From Solimonas variicoloris DSM 15731 (GTDB taxonomy: Bacteria; Pseudomonadota; Gammaproteobacteria; Nevskiales; Nevskiaceae), in the NCBI RefSeq assembly GCF_000382285.1, contig NZ_KB907942.1:1-64000 (forward strand): a stretch of DNA of 64,000 nucleotides. The letters are read 5' to 3'. The notes beneath the pieces were generated by a model, which saw only the letters and a program-made list of their open reading frames with translations, was not told the DNA's origin and searched no databases. Both the position numbers and the translations under genes were made by a program. Positions 42,799-50,340 of this stretch are shown here, piece by piece. The first letter of the stretch is position 1. Every line of letters begins with the position of its first letter.

Positions 42799-43403
42799 GC
42801 GTCGAGCGCCTCGCGCGCATCCCACAGCAGGCGCAGGTCGAAGGAGTTGATGACCGTCAGCAGGATGGTCAGGACCGCGAACGCGAAGATGCCGACCTCC
42901 GGCTTGACCGAGGCCATGCCGGCGATCTTCACGACCGACACCAGGGTGCCGAGCATGAACACCTCGACCATGCTCCACGGCCGCATCAGGCGCAGCGCAT
43001 GCATGAGATCGACGAAGCCGCGCGGCACGCGCCGGCGCAGCAGCGCGCCGAGCACGTAGCCGAACATCACGATCTGCGCGAGCGGAAAGAAGAACACCGT
43101 CAGCGCCGCGAGCACCGCGACCGGGCCGACGCCGGTGTCCCAGGTGGCGCGGATCGCGCCCCACAGCGTGGTGCCGCTCGACACGCCCTGCAGCTGGAGC
43201 GTGACGATCGGATAGACGTTGGCGATGACGAAGACGATCAGGCTGGTGACGGTCAGCGCCAGCATCGTTTGCAGGTCGGCGAGCTGATCGCGGTACAGCT
43301 CGGCGCCGCAGCGCAGGCACAGCGCACGCTCGCTGCGGCGCAGTGGCCGGCGCGTGTAGACGGCATCGCAATGTTCACAGACGACGTATGGGCTGGCGTG
43401 CAT
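42795..43403 (-). CDS. PqiA-domain membrane protein, first half
   Basis: A 202-residue protein with a zinc-ribbon-like CEHCDAVY and CLRCGAEL pair and four membrane segments, including IANVYPIVTLQLQG and RPWSMVEVFMLGTLVSVVK, characteristic of PqiA. It starts the pqi operon. Together with the next gene it equals one full-length PqiA, so the two probably form a heterodimer that energises or feeds the PqiB needle. Confidence 0.88.
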   Translation of the reverse strand: MHASPYVVCEHCDAVYTRRPLRRSERALCLRCGAELYRDQLADLQTMLALTVTSLIVFVIANVYPIVTLQLQGVSSGTTLWGAIRATWDTGVGPVAVLAALTVFFFPLAQIVMFGYVLGALLRRRVPRGFVDLMHALRLMRPWSMVEVFMLGTLVSVVKIAGMASVKPEVGIFAFAVLTILLTVINSFDLRLLWDAREALDA

Positions 43404-43503
43404 CGCGTGACGGCGGGAGTCCCCGCCCGGCTTTCCCTGCGGACGCTGGCAGTCTAGAGCCTGGCCGCGCGTTTGGCACCGTCGCCGAAGCCGCCTGCCG
43501 TGC

Positions 43504-43890
43504 TCAACCCTCGCGGTTGCGCATCCAGTCGGCGACCGGCACCAGCGCCTCGTGCAGCTCGCGGGCCAGGACCGGCTCGATGCCGCTGTCGCGCAGCGCG
43601 TCGGCCATGCAGGCCAGCCACTGGTCGCGCTCGCGGCTGGCGATCGCCACCTGCAGATGCCGCGCGCGCAGCCGCGGGTGTCCGAAGCGCGCCACGTAAT
43701 GCGGTTCGCCGCCGGTCCAGCCGCAGAGGAACCAGTACAGCTTGTCGCGCGAACCGTCGAGGCTCGGCGGATGCAGGGCGCGCAGCTCGGCATAGGCCGG
43801 GTCGCGGTCCATGCGGTCGTAGAAGGCGTCGACGAGACGGCGGATGGTCGCCTCGTCGCTGCCGAGGCGTTCGTAAAAGCTGGTGATCAT
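43504..43890 (-). CDS. Group II truncated hemoglobin
   Basis: A 128-residue truncated globin. It starts SFYERLGSDEATIRRLVDAFYDRM, and has the group II Trp-containing segment WFLCGWTGGEPHYVARFGHPRLRARH; the proximal His is in FGHPRLRARH. These proteins bind oxygen or nitric oxide in the cytoplasm. It lies 24 bases after the TlpA-like gene on the same strand and may be co-transcribed with it. Confidence 0.88.
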   Translation of the reverse strand: MITSFYERLGSDEATIRRLVDAFYDRMDRDPAYAELRALHPPSLDGSRDKLYWFLCGWTGGEPHYVARFGHPRLRARHLQVAIASRERDQWLACMADALRDSGIEPVLARELHEALVPVADWMRNREG

Positions 43891-43914
43891 CGTGCGCCCA
43901 TCATCGCACGCCGC

Positions 43915-44496
43915 TCACGATGCCGGCGACGCGCCGGCCGGCGCCGGCCCTGCGGACGGCAGGCGCGGCAGCAGGCGGTTGATCTCGTCGACGAGGCGCG
44001 GCAGCGAGGTCTCCGGGTCGTAGCCGGTATGCGTGTAAGCGACGCGGCCGTCGGCGTCGACGAGGAACAGGCGCGGGATCGCCTCGACGCCGTAGCGCGC
44101 GCCGATGCGGCCGCGCGGATCGTGGGTCAGCGTCAGCTGCAGGCCGGCGAGGCGGCGCAGGATCTCCTGGTAACGGGCGCGGTCTTCCTTCCAGTTGACG
44201 CCGACCACGGCCAGGCGCTCGCGGCCGACCACCTGCTGCAGGCGCTCGAGCAGCGTCAGCTCGCGCAGGCACGGCCCGCACCACGACGCCCAGAAGGTGG
44301 TGATGAGAATGCGGCCGCGAAAGTCGCTGGCGCGCACCGCCTGCCCGTCGCGATCGTCGCCGAGCGCGTCGGGCGGCAGCTCGCCAACCGCCGGCGCCGC
44401 CGCCGCCGGACCGGCGAGCAGCGCCGCCGTCATCAGGAGCGCCGCAACCGCCCGCGCCGGGCGGCGGAACAAGGGCGGGCGCGGGCATCCGATCAT
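43915..44496 (-). CDS. TlpA-like periplasmic thioredoxin
   Basis: A 193-residue protein with a hydrophobic signal sequence (residues 13-34) and a thioredoxin fold with active-site WCGPC in TTFWASWCGPCLREL, then YGVEAIPRLFLVDADG with the cis-Pro. It probably keeps thiols reduced in the periplasm, for example for cytochrome c maturation. The C-terminus is Pro/Ala rich. Confidence 0.88.
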   Translation of the reverse strand: MIGCPRPPLFRRPARAVAALLMTAALLAGPAAAAPAVGELPPDALGDDRDGQAVRASDFRGRILITTFWASWCGPCLRELTLLERLQQVVGRERLAVVGVNWKEDRARYQEILRRLAGLQLTLTHDPRGRIGARYGVEAIPRLFLVDADGRVAYTHTGYDPETSLPRLVDEINRLLPRLPSAGPAPAGASPAS

Positions 44497-44534
44497 CGGC
44501 CAAGCTTAGCGGAAGCGCCGGCGGCTGCGATTTG

Positions 44535-44552
44535 GTTATTTGCTTATAACCT
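44535..44552. promoter_or_regulatory. AT-rich inverted repeat upstream of cysH
   Basis: GGTTAT and ATAACC are separated by six bases in an otherwise GC-rich region, 120 bases before the cysH start. The embedded TATAAC could be a -10 element. It might be a LysR-type (CysB-like) site or a promoter; both are inference. Confidence 0.4.
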
Positions 44553-44671
44553 TCCGTGCGAGCGCGGTGCCGGCCCCGACCCTTTCCCTTAAAATCGGCG
44601 CCCCGGGGAACCGCTGGCGCGCGCTGCATCGTGCCGGCAGCTCCTCATCGCCGAACCGCAGGAAGTCCCAC

Positions 44672-45379
44672 GTGTCGATCGCCCCAGCCGTCATGCCGAG
44701 CCCCGAGGGTGCGGCGCTCAGCCCGGACGACATCGCCGCGCTCAACGCCCGCTATGCTCCGCTCGATTTCGAGCAGCGCATCCGCCAGCTGTACCGCGAA
44801 TTCGACGTCGACCGGGTGCTGGTCACCTCCTCGTTCGCGGCGACCTCGGCCTACTTCCTGCACCTGATCTCGACGATCGAGCCGCGCCAGAAGTTCGCCT
44901 TCATCGATACCGGCTACCACTTCCCGGAAACGCTGGCCTACCGCGACTACCTGATCGAGCTGTTCAAGCTGAACGTGTTCAGCGTGCGCGCCGAGGACTG
45001 GAAGCACCAGTTCACGAGCGACGACAAGACCTACGAGCGCGATCCCGACTTCTGCTGCGCGATCAACAAGGTCGAGCCGCTCGACGCGATCAAGCCGAAC
45101 TACCGGATCTGGGTGTCGAGCCTGATGCGCGCCGACACCGAGCACCGCGCCCAGCTCGACATCTTCGAAGTCCGCAACGGCATCGTGAAGTTCAATCCGA
45201 TGATCGACGTCACGCACGAAACGCGCGACGCCTACATCCGCGAGCACGCGCTGCCGTTTCACCCGCTGGTCGCGCGCGGCTACCAGTCGATCGGCTGCAT
45301 CCACTGCACGGTGCCGGGCGAAGGCCGCAGCGGCCGCTGGGTCGGCAAGCCGAAGACCGAGTGCGGGCTGCACCGCTGA
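44672..45379 (+). CDS. cysH: Adenylyl-sulfate (APS-type) reductase with iron-sulfur cysteines
   Basis: A 235-residue reductase of the assimilatory sulfate pathway. The four Cys of the [4Fe-4S]-binding APS-reductase type are present as a Cys-Cys pair (DFCCAINK) and CIHC, and the catalytic Cys is in the C-terminal ECGLH. The substrate-binding DTGYHFPET and VTSSF are also seen. Reduction of APS (or PAPS) yields sulfite. The GTG at 44672 has an AGGAAG ribosome binding site; the ATG at 44693 has none. No other sulfate-assimilation genes are adjacent. Confidence 0.9.
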   Translation: MSIAPAVMPSPEGAALSPDDIAALNARYAPLDFEQRIRQLYREFDVDRVLVTSSFAATSAYFLHLISTIEPRQKFAFIDTGYHFPETLAYRDYLIELFKLNVFSVRAEDWKHQFTSDDKTYERDPDFCCAINKVEPLDAIKPNYRIWVSSLMRADTEHRAQLDIFEVRNGIVKFNPMIDVTHETRDAYIREHALPFHPLVARGYQSIGCIHCTVPGEGRSGRWVGKPKTECGLHR

Positions 45380-45404
45380 AAGCGGCCGCGGTACGATCTC
45401 GCCG

Positions 45405-45791
45405 ATGAGCGAATCCGTCCGTCTCGACCAGTGGCTGTGGGCCGCGCGCTTCTTCCGCACGCGCACGCTGGCCAAGGAAGCAATCGAAGCCGGCCACGTG
45501 CGCTGCGCCGGCGAGCGCTGCAAGGTCGCCAAGGACGTGCGCATCGGCATGCCGCTGACAGTGCGCCGCGCCGGCGAGGAATTCGAGATCGTCGTCGACG
45601 GCCTGTCGGTGCAGCGCGGCGGTGCGGCCGAGGCGCAGCGCCTCTATCACGAGTTGCCGGAAAGCCTGACGCGCCGCGAGCAGGCGCGCACCGCCCGCCA
45701 GCTGGCGGGTCAGGCCGTCAGCAGCGAACGGCCGAGCAAGAAGGGCCGGCGCATGCTCGAGCGCTTCAAGCGCAGCCTCGGCGTCGATTGA
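45405..45791 (+). CDS. hslR: Hsp15, S4-domain ribosome-recycling heat-shock protein
   Basis: A 128-residue RNA-binding protein beginning RLDQWLWAARFFRTRTLAKEAIEAGHV, the S4 domain, with a basic C-terminal tail (SKKGRRMLERFKRSLG). Hsp15 binds 50S subunits that carry a stalled nascent chain with tRNA. It starts 25 bases after cysH and may be read from the same promoter. Confidence 0.9.
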   Translation: MSESVRLDQWLWAARFFRTRTLAKEAIEAGHVRCAGERCKVAKDVRIGMPLTVRRAGEEFEIVVDGLSVQRGGAAEAQRLYHELPESLTRREQARTARQLAGQAVSSERPSKKGRRMLERFKRSLGVD

Positions 45792-45819
45792 TCGGCCGAA
45801 CAGAGGCGGGCGGCGACGC

Positions 45820-45850
45820 AAAAGGCCCCGCCGCGCGGCGACGGGGCCCC
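45820..45850. terminator. Hairpin terminator between hslR and the BON gene
   Basis: GGCCCCG/CGGGGCC arms with TTTT on the minus-strand side. It lies between the convergent hslR and BON genes and should end the BON transcript; it may also stop the hslR transcript. Confidence 0.75.
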
Positions 45851-45867
45851 TCTCGATAGCGACGACC

Positions 45868-46203
45868 TCACTCGATCGCGGTCTTCAGGCGCAGGTCGTT
45901 CTTGACGTCCTTCACGCCCTTGACGTGACGCGCCACATCGACGGCCTGGTCGATCTGCGCCGACGAGGTCACGAAGCCCGACAGCTGCACCATGCCGTTC
46001 TCGGTCTCGACGCTGATGTCGGTGGACTTCAGGCCCTTCTCGGCGAGCAGCGCCGTCTTCACCTTGGCAGTGAGCGCCGAGTCGGACACGTATTGGGACG
46101 CTTCGTTCTTCTGCGCCGGCGCGGTGCCGGACTGAGCCTGGGCCATCAGCGGCGCGGAACCGAGCGTGATCATCGCGGCGACGAACAGGGGTTTCATCTT
46201 CAT
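45868..46203 (-). CDS. Periplasmic BON-domain protein (OsmY-like)
   Basis: A 111-residue protein with a Sec signal peptide (MAQAQS) and one BON domain at about 42-108 (DSALTAKVKTALLAEKGLKSTDISVETENG then QLSGFVTS and VKGVKDVKNDL). OsmY-like proteins bind phospholipids and rise under osmotic or envelope stress. AAAGGAG precedes ATG 46203; an in-frame ATG at 46218 is less well placed. A TTCAG repeat lies 85 bases upstream. Confidence 0.9.
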   Translation of the reverse strand: MKMKPLFVAAMITLGSAPLMAQAQSGTAPAQKNEASQYVSDSALTAKVKTALLAEKGLKSTDISVETENGMVQLSGFVTSSAQIDQAVDVARHVKGVKDVKNDLRLKTAIE

Positions 46204-46288
46204 GACGTCTCCTTTCATGGCGGGGCGCGCCGGGCGCCCTCTCGCTGATCCGGATCATTCCGGACGCCCTCCATCCTCCGCGCCGGCC

Positions 46289-46304
46289 GTGAACTCGCCC
46301 TGAA
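46289..46304 (-). promoter_or_regulatory. TTCAG-N6-TTCAC direct repeat upstream of the BON gene
   Basis: Nine of ten half-site bases match, spacer GGCGAG, 85 bases before the ATG. A third TTCAG lies two bases further upstream (46307-46311). The spacer and flanks are very close to those of the CsbD site. Confidence 0.5.
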
Positions 46305-46361
46305 CCCTGAAGCCGCGCCGTTCATCGCTCGCTCAGGCGCGTCGACGTCGCCGGCCGCAAC

Positions 46362-46387
46362 AAAAAAGCCCCGCATGAGGCGGGGCC
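46362..46387 (-). terminator. Intrinsic terminator of the transaldolase gene
   Basis: GCCCCGC/GCGGGGC stem followed on the minus strand by TTTTTT, 22 bases after the stop codon. Confidence 0.85.
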
Positions 46388-46409
46388 GGTCCGAAACCGC
46401 GCCGCCGTT

Positions 46410-47537
46410 TCAGCCGCGCATCGCGTCGCGTTTCTTCGCCACCGCGGCGAGCAGCTTGTCGTCGGCATCGACGAACAGCTGTACGCCGTCGACGACCAGG
46501 CGTTCGATGATCTCGGTGAACGGCAGCTGCAGCGCGCCGATCGTGTCGAACACCTCGCGCGCCTCGCCGAGCGCGTACTCGAGCCGCGAGCGCGCCTCGC
46601 CGTGATCACGGAAGGCATCGAGCGTCGCCGGCGGCACGGTGTTGACGGTGTCGACGCCGATCAGCTCCTCGACGTAGAGCGTGTCGCGGTACGCCGGGTT
46701 CTTGGTGCCGGTGCTCGCCCACAGCAAGCGCTGCGGACGCGCGCGATGCTGCTGGGCGAGCTGCTGCCAGCGCGGCTCACCGTAGAGCGACTTGTAGTCC
46801 TGATAGGCGAGCCGGGCATTGGCGATGGCGACCTTGCCGACCAGCGTCTGCAAACGCTCGGTGTGCACGGCGCCGTCGGCGATGCGCCGCAGCAGCTCGG
46901 CGTCCATCGCCGCGTCGATGCGGCTGACGAAGAAGCTGGCGACGCTGGCGACGCTGGCGGCGTCGCCGCCGCGCTGCGTCCATTGTTCGAGGCCGTCGAT
47001 GTAGGCCAGCGCCACGTCGCGGTAAGCCTCGCGCGAGAACAGCAGCGTGACGTTGACGTTGATGCCCTCGCCGATCAGCGTGCGCAGCGCGTCGACGCCG
47101 GCCGGCGTGCCGGGCACCTTGATCATCAGGTTGGCGCGGCCGACCGCCTGCCACAGGCGCCGCGCCTGGGCGACGGTGCCGTCGGTGTCGTGCGCCAGCC
47201 GCGGCGAGACTTCGAGACTCACATAGCCGTCGGCGGCGCGCGTGCGGTCGTAGACCTTGCGCAGCTCGTCGGCGGCGAGGCGGATGTCCTCGATCGCGAT
47301 GTGCTCGAACAGCTCGGCCGGATCGTCGACGCCGGCCCGCACCAGCGCGCGCAGCGCCTCGTCGTACTCGCTGCTGCCGCCGATCGCCTTCTCGAAGATC
47401 GCCGGGTTCGAGGTCAGGCCGCTGATCGCGTCGTCCTCGATCATGCGCCGCAAGCCGCCGCCGCTGAGCAGATCGCGGCGGATGTAGTCGAGCCAGAGCG
47501 ACTGGCCCAGCGCGTGGACGGCCTGGAGGCGATTCAT
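46410..47537 (-). CDS. tal: Transaldolase
   Basis: A 375-residue transaldolase of the longer (TalC/Tal2-like, about 370 residue) class. The signature GLTSNPAIFEKAI is near residue 37 and the Schiff-base Lys is in NLMIKVPGTPAG near 137; KNPAYRDTLYVEELIG follows. It moves dihydroxyacetone units in the non-oxidative pentose phosphate pathway. The gene stands alone, with its own terminator and an unusual triple repeat in its leader. Confidence 0.93.
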   Translation of the reverse strand: MNRLQAVHALGQSLWLDYIRRDLLSGGGLRRMIEDDAISGLTSNPAIFEKAIGGSSEYDEALRALVRAGVDDPAELFEHIAIEDIRLAADELRKVYDRTRAADGYVSLEVSPRLAHDTDGTVAQARRLWQAVGRANLMIKVPGTPAGVDALRTLIGEGINVNVTLLFSREAYRDVALAYIDGLEQWTQRGGDAASVASVASFFVSRIDAAMDAELLRRIADGAVHTERLQTLVGKVAIANARLAYQDYKSLYGEPRWQQLAQQHRARPQRLLWASTGTKNPAYRDTLYVEELIGVDTVNTVPPATLDAFRDHGEARSRLEYALGEAREVFDTIGALQLPFTEIIERLVVDGVQLFVDADDKLLAAVAKKRDAMRG

Positions 47538-47579
47538 GGTCCTGGTGGCGGTAATCGTGAGTGGAAAAATTAGATCAGG

Positions 47580-47604
47580 CACAGATTACACAGATTTCAC
47601 AGAC
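47580..47604 (-). repeat. Three TCTGTG units at 9-base spacing in the transaldolase leader
   Basis: On the minus strand TCTGTG recurs three times with a 9-base period, separated by AAA and TAA, in an AT-richer patch ending 42 bases before the tal ATG. Similar intergenic strings occur in other bacteria; a regulator site is possible. Confidence 0.5.
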
Positions 47605-47672
47605 GGGCAGCAGCGCAGCGCTGCGCTGCGCAGTTGTCGAGCGGCGGGACTCGCCGCAAGCGGCGCCAGGCT

Positions 47673-49478
47673 TCACGCGACCAGCTGCAGGCTCGCGAGC
47701 CGGGCGTAGAGGCCGCCGCTGCGCGCGAGCTCGGCCGGCGTGCCGGTCTCGACGATGCGGCCGTGTTCGAGCACGACGATGCGATCGGCGCGCTGCACCG
47801 TCGCCAGGCGATGCGCGATCACCAGCGTCGTGCGCCCCTGCATCGCCGCCTCGAGGCCGCGCTGCACCAGCGCCTCGCTCTCGGCGTCGAGCGCGCTGGT
47901 CGCCTCGTCGAGCAGCAGCAGCGGCGGGTTCTTGAGGATCGCGCGGGCGATGGCGAGGCGCTGGCGCTGGCCGCCGGACAGGCGCACGCCGCGCTCGCCG
48001 ACGAAGGTCTTGTAGCCCTCGGGCAGGCGGGCGATGAACTCGTCGGCAAGCGCGGTGCGCGCCGCGGCGATCACGTCCTCGTCGCTGGCGCCGGGGCGGC
48101 CGTAGCGGATGTTCTCGAGCGCGTTGGCCGAGAACACCACCGCCTCCTGCGGCACCACGCCGATCTGCGCGCGCAGCACGCGCGGGTCGAGCTCGCGCAG
48201 GTCGACGCCGTTGAAGCGGATGCCGCCCTCGCCGACATCGTAGAAGCGCTGCAGCAGCTGGAACGCGGTGGTCTTGCCGGCGCCGCTCGGGCCGACCAGC
48301 GCGACCGTCTCGCCTTCGCGTACGTCGAGGTCGAAGTCGGCCAGCGCCGGCGTCTGTGGCCGCGACGGATAGCGGAAGCCGACATGCTCGAAGCGGACGT
48401 GCGCGCGCTGCGTCGCCGGCAGTGGCTGCGGCTGCGGCGGCGCGGCGATCGTCGGGCGCGCCGACAGCAGCTCCATCAGGCGCTCGGTCGCGCCGGCGGC
48501 GCGCATCACGTCGCCCCAGACCTCGGCGAGCACGCCGACGCCGCCGGCGGTGATCGCCGCGTACATCACGAACGAAGCCAGCGCGCCGGCCGTCATCTGC
48601 CCGGACATTACCGCCTGCGCGCCGAGCCACAGCACGAAGACGATCGAGCCGAACACGCCGGCGATGATGCCGCCGGTCAGCAGCGCGCGCATGCGCGTGC
48701 GGCGGATCGCCGACGCGAAGCTGCGCTCGACGGCGGCGTCGAAGCGCTGCCGCTCGTACGGCTCGTTGGTGTAGGCCTGCACGGTCGGGATCGCGTTGAG
48801 CACCTCGCCGGCGACCGCCGAGCTGTCGGCGATGCGGTCCTGCGATTCGCGCGACAGCTTGCGCACGCGGCGTCCGGCCCAGATCAGCGGCACGATGACG
48901 GCGGCGAGCAGCACCAGCGTGATCGCGAACAGCTTGGCGCTGGTCAGCGCCAGCATCACCAGGCCGCCGGCGAACTGGAAGGCGCTGCGCAGGCCCATCG
49001 ACAACGAGGAACCGACCACCGTCTGCACCAGCGTGGTGTCGCCGGTCAGGCGCGACAGCACCTCGCCGGTCTGCGTCGTCTCGAAATACTGCGGCGACTG
49101 CTCGAGCATGCGCCGGTAGACGGCGCTGCGCAGGTCGGCGGTGACGCGCTCGCCAATCCAGCTGACCTGGTAGAAGCGCCCGGCGGTCGCCAGCGCCCAC
49201 AGCACGGCGATGCCGAACAGGCCGAGGAAGTGTCCGCCGATCGCCCCGCCGCCGACGAAGCCGTGGTCGATCAGGCCGCGGAACGCGAGCGGCACGACGA
49301 GGAAGGTCGCCGAACTGACGCAGAGCAGCGCGAAGGCGGCGAACAGGCGCCGGCGGTACGGGCGCAGAAACGGCAGCAGCCCGCGCAGCGCGCCGAGCCG
49401 GCGCCGCGACGCCGACGCTGCGGCGTCCTCCAGCGCGGTCGCCACGCCGCTCGCGGGATCGGCGTCCGCCGCGCTCAT
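47673..49478 (-). CDS. MsbA-like ABC exporter (half transporter)
   Basis: A 601-residue protein with six membrane segments (about 38-320) and a C-terminal ATPase. Walker A is GPSGAGKTT, the signature LSGGQRQRLAIARA and Walker B LLLLDEATSALD, with the H-loop in IAHRLATV. It exports lipids or drugs as a homodimer. The N-terminus before the first membrane segment is Ala/Asp-rich. Its ATG overlaps the stop of the upstream lipoprotein hydrolase (ATGA), so the two form an operon. Confidence 0.9.
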   Translation of the reverse strand: MSAADADPASGVATALEDAAASASRRRLGALRGLLPFLRPYRRRLFAAFALLCVSSATFLVVPLAFRGLIDHGFVGGGAIGGHFLGLFGIAVLWALATAGRFYQVSWIGERVTADLRSAVYRRMLEQSPQYFETTQTGEVLSRLTGDTTLVQTVVGSSLSMGLRSAFQFAGGLVMLALTSAKLFAITLVLLAAVIVPLIWAGRRVRKLSRESQDRIADSSAVAGEVLNAIPTVQAYTNEPYERQRFDAAVERSFASAIRRTRMRALLTGGIIAGVFGSIVFVLWLGAQAVMSGQMTAGALASFVMYAAITAGGVGVLAEVWGDVMRAAGATERLMELLSARPTIAAPPQPQPLPATQRAHVRFEHVGFRYPSRPQTPALADFDLDVREGETVALVGPSGAGKTTAFQLLQRFYDVGEGGIRFNGVDLRELDPRVLRAQIGVVPQEAVVFSANALENIRYGRPGASDEDVIAAARTALADEFIARLPEGYKTFVGERGVRLSGGQRQRLAIARAILKNPPLLLLDEATSALDAESEALVQRGLEAAMQGRTTLVIAHRLATVQRADRIVVLEHGRIVETGTPAELARSGGLYARLASLQLVA

Positions 49479-50224
49479 GCGCCGCTCTCCGCGAAGATGC
49501 CGGCCGCGGCTGCGCTCCAGACGCTCCAGCGGTGGCCGCCGTCGCGCTCGCGGTAATGGCCCTCGGGCAGCAGCGGCGCGATCATTCGCGCCGCCGTCAC
49601 GAAGCCGTCGTCGCGGCCGCAGACCAGCCAGACGCGACGCGCGTCCTGCGGCTGCCGGGCCCAGTCGTGGACGACGCGCCAGGCCTCGCGCGGCGGGTTG
49701 TCGGCATCGAGCTGCGCCGGCCGCGGGCCCGGCTGCCACGCCGCCGGCCCGCCCGCCGCCTGCACGTCCTCGATGAGCGCGCCACCGCCCATGTACGGCG
49801 CGAGCAGCAGCAGGCCGTCGAGCTGGCCCGGATGCTCACGCTCGTAAAGCAGCGCGCCGAGACCGCCCAGCGACGCGCCGACCATCCAGACCTCGCGGTA
49901 GCGGCTGCGGGCCGGCTCGATGAGCGCGTGCAGACGCTCGATCAGACGACCTTCGAAGTAGTACGGCAGCGTCGCGCCGGCGAGCAGCACGTCGGCGTCC
50001 GGCCGGCCGCCCTGGATCGCCTCGACGATGCCGGACGCGCGCAGTCCGGCCAGATCGTCGCCGCGCCCCGGCAGCACCACGACCAGCATCTGCGCCGGCG
50101 CCCGCGCCGGCACCTGCTGCGTCGGCATCACCGCCGCCGGCCGGCCCGGCAGACAGGCGGCCAGGCCGAGCAGCGGCAGCACCGACAGCGCAACGCGCAG
50201 GCCCCGCGCCAGCCTTCGTTTCAT
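49475..50224 (-). CDS. Lipoprotein alpha/beta hydrolase
   Basis: A 249-residue alpha/beta hydrolase with a lipobox (LAAC, Cys near 24). The nucleophile elbow GASLGG, an Asp candidate in GRDDGF and His in GGHRW form the triad. It probably hydrolyses esters at the envelope. ATG 50224 was preferred because GGAGAAG precedes it; an ATG four codons upstream is also open. It is coupled to the ABC exporter gene. Confidence 0.8.
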   Translation of the reverse strand: MKRRLARGLRVALSVLPLLGLAACLPGRPAAVMPTQQVPARAPAQMLVVVLPGRGDDLAGLRASGIVEAIQGGRPDADVLLAGATLPYYFEGRLIERLHALIEPARSRYREVWMVGASLGGLGALLYEREHPGQLDGLLLLAPYMGGGALIEDVQAAGGPAAWQPGPRPAQLDADNPPREAWRVVHDWARQPQDARRVWLVCGRDDGFVTAARMIAPLLPEGHYRERDGGHRWSVWSAAAAGIFAESGA

Positions 50225-50340
50225 CGGCTTCTCCATACGCGTCGCATCGTCGCCCGCGCGCGCGGGCGCGTCAAAGCGCGGGTTTGGCCGGCCCGGCGCC
50301 GGGCGCGATAATGGCGGACGTCCCCCGCCCGAGCGCCGAG

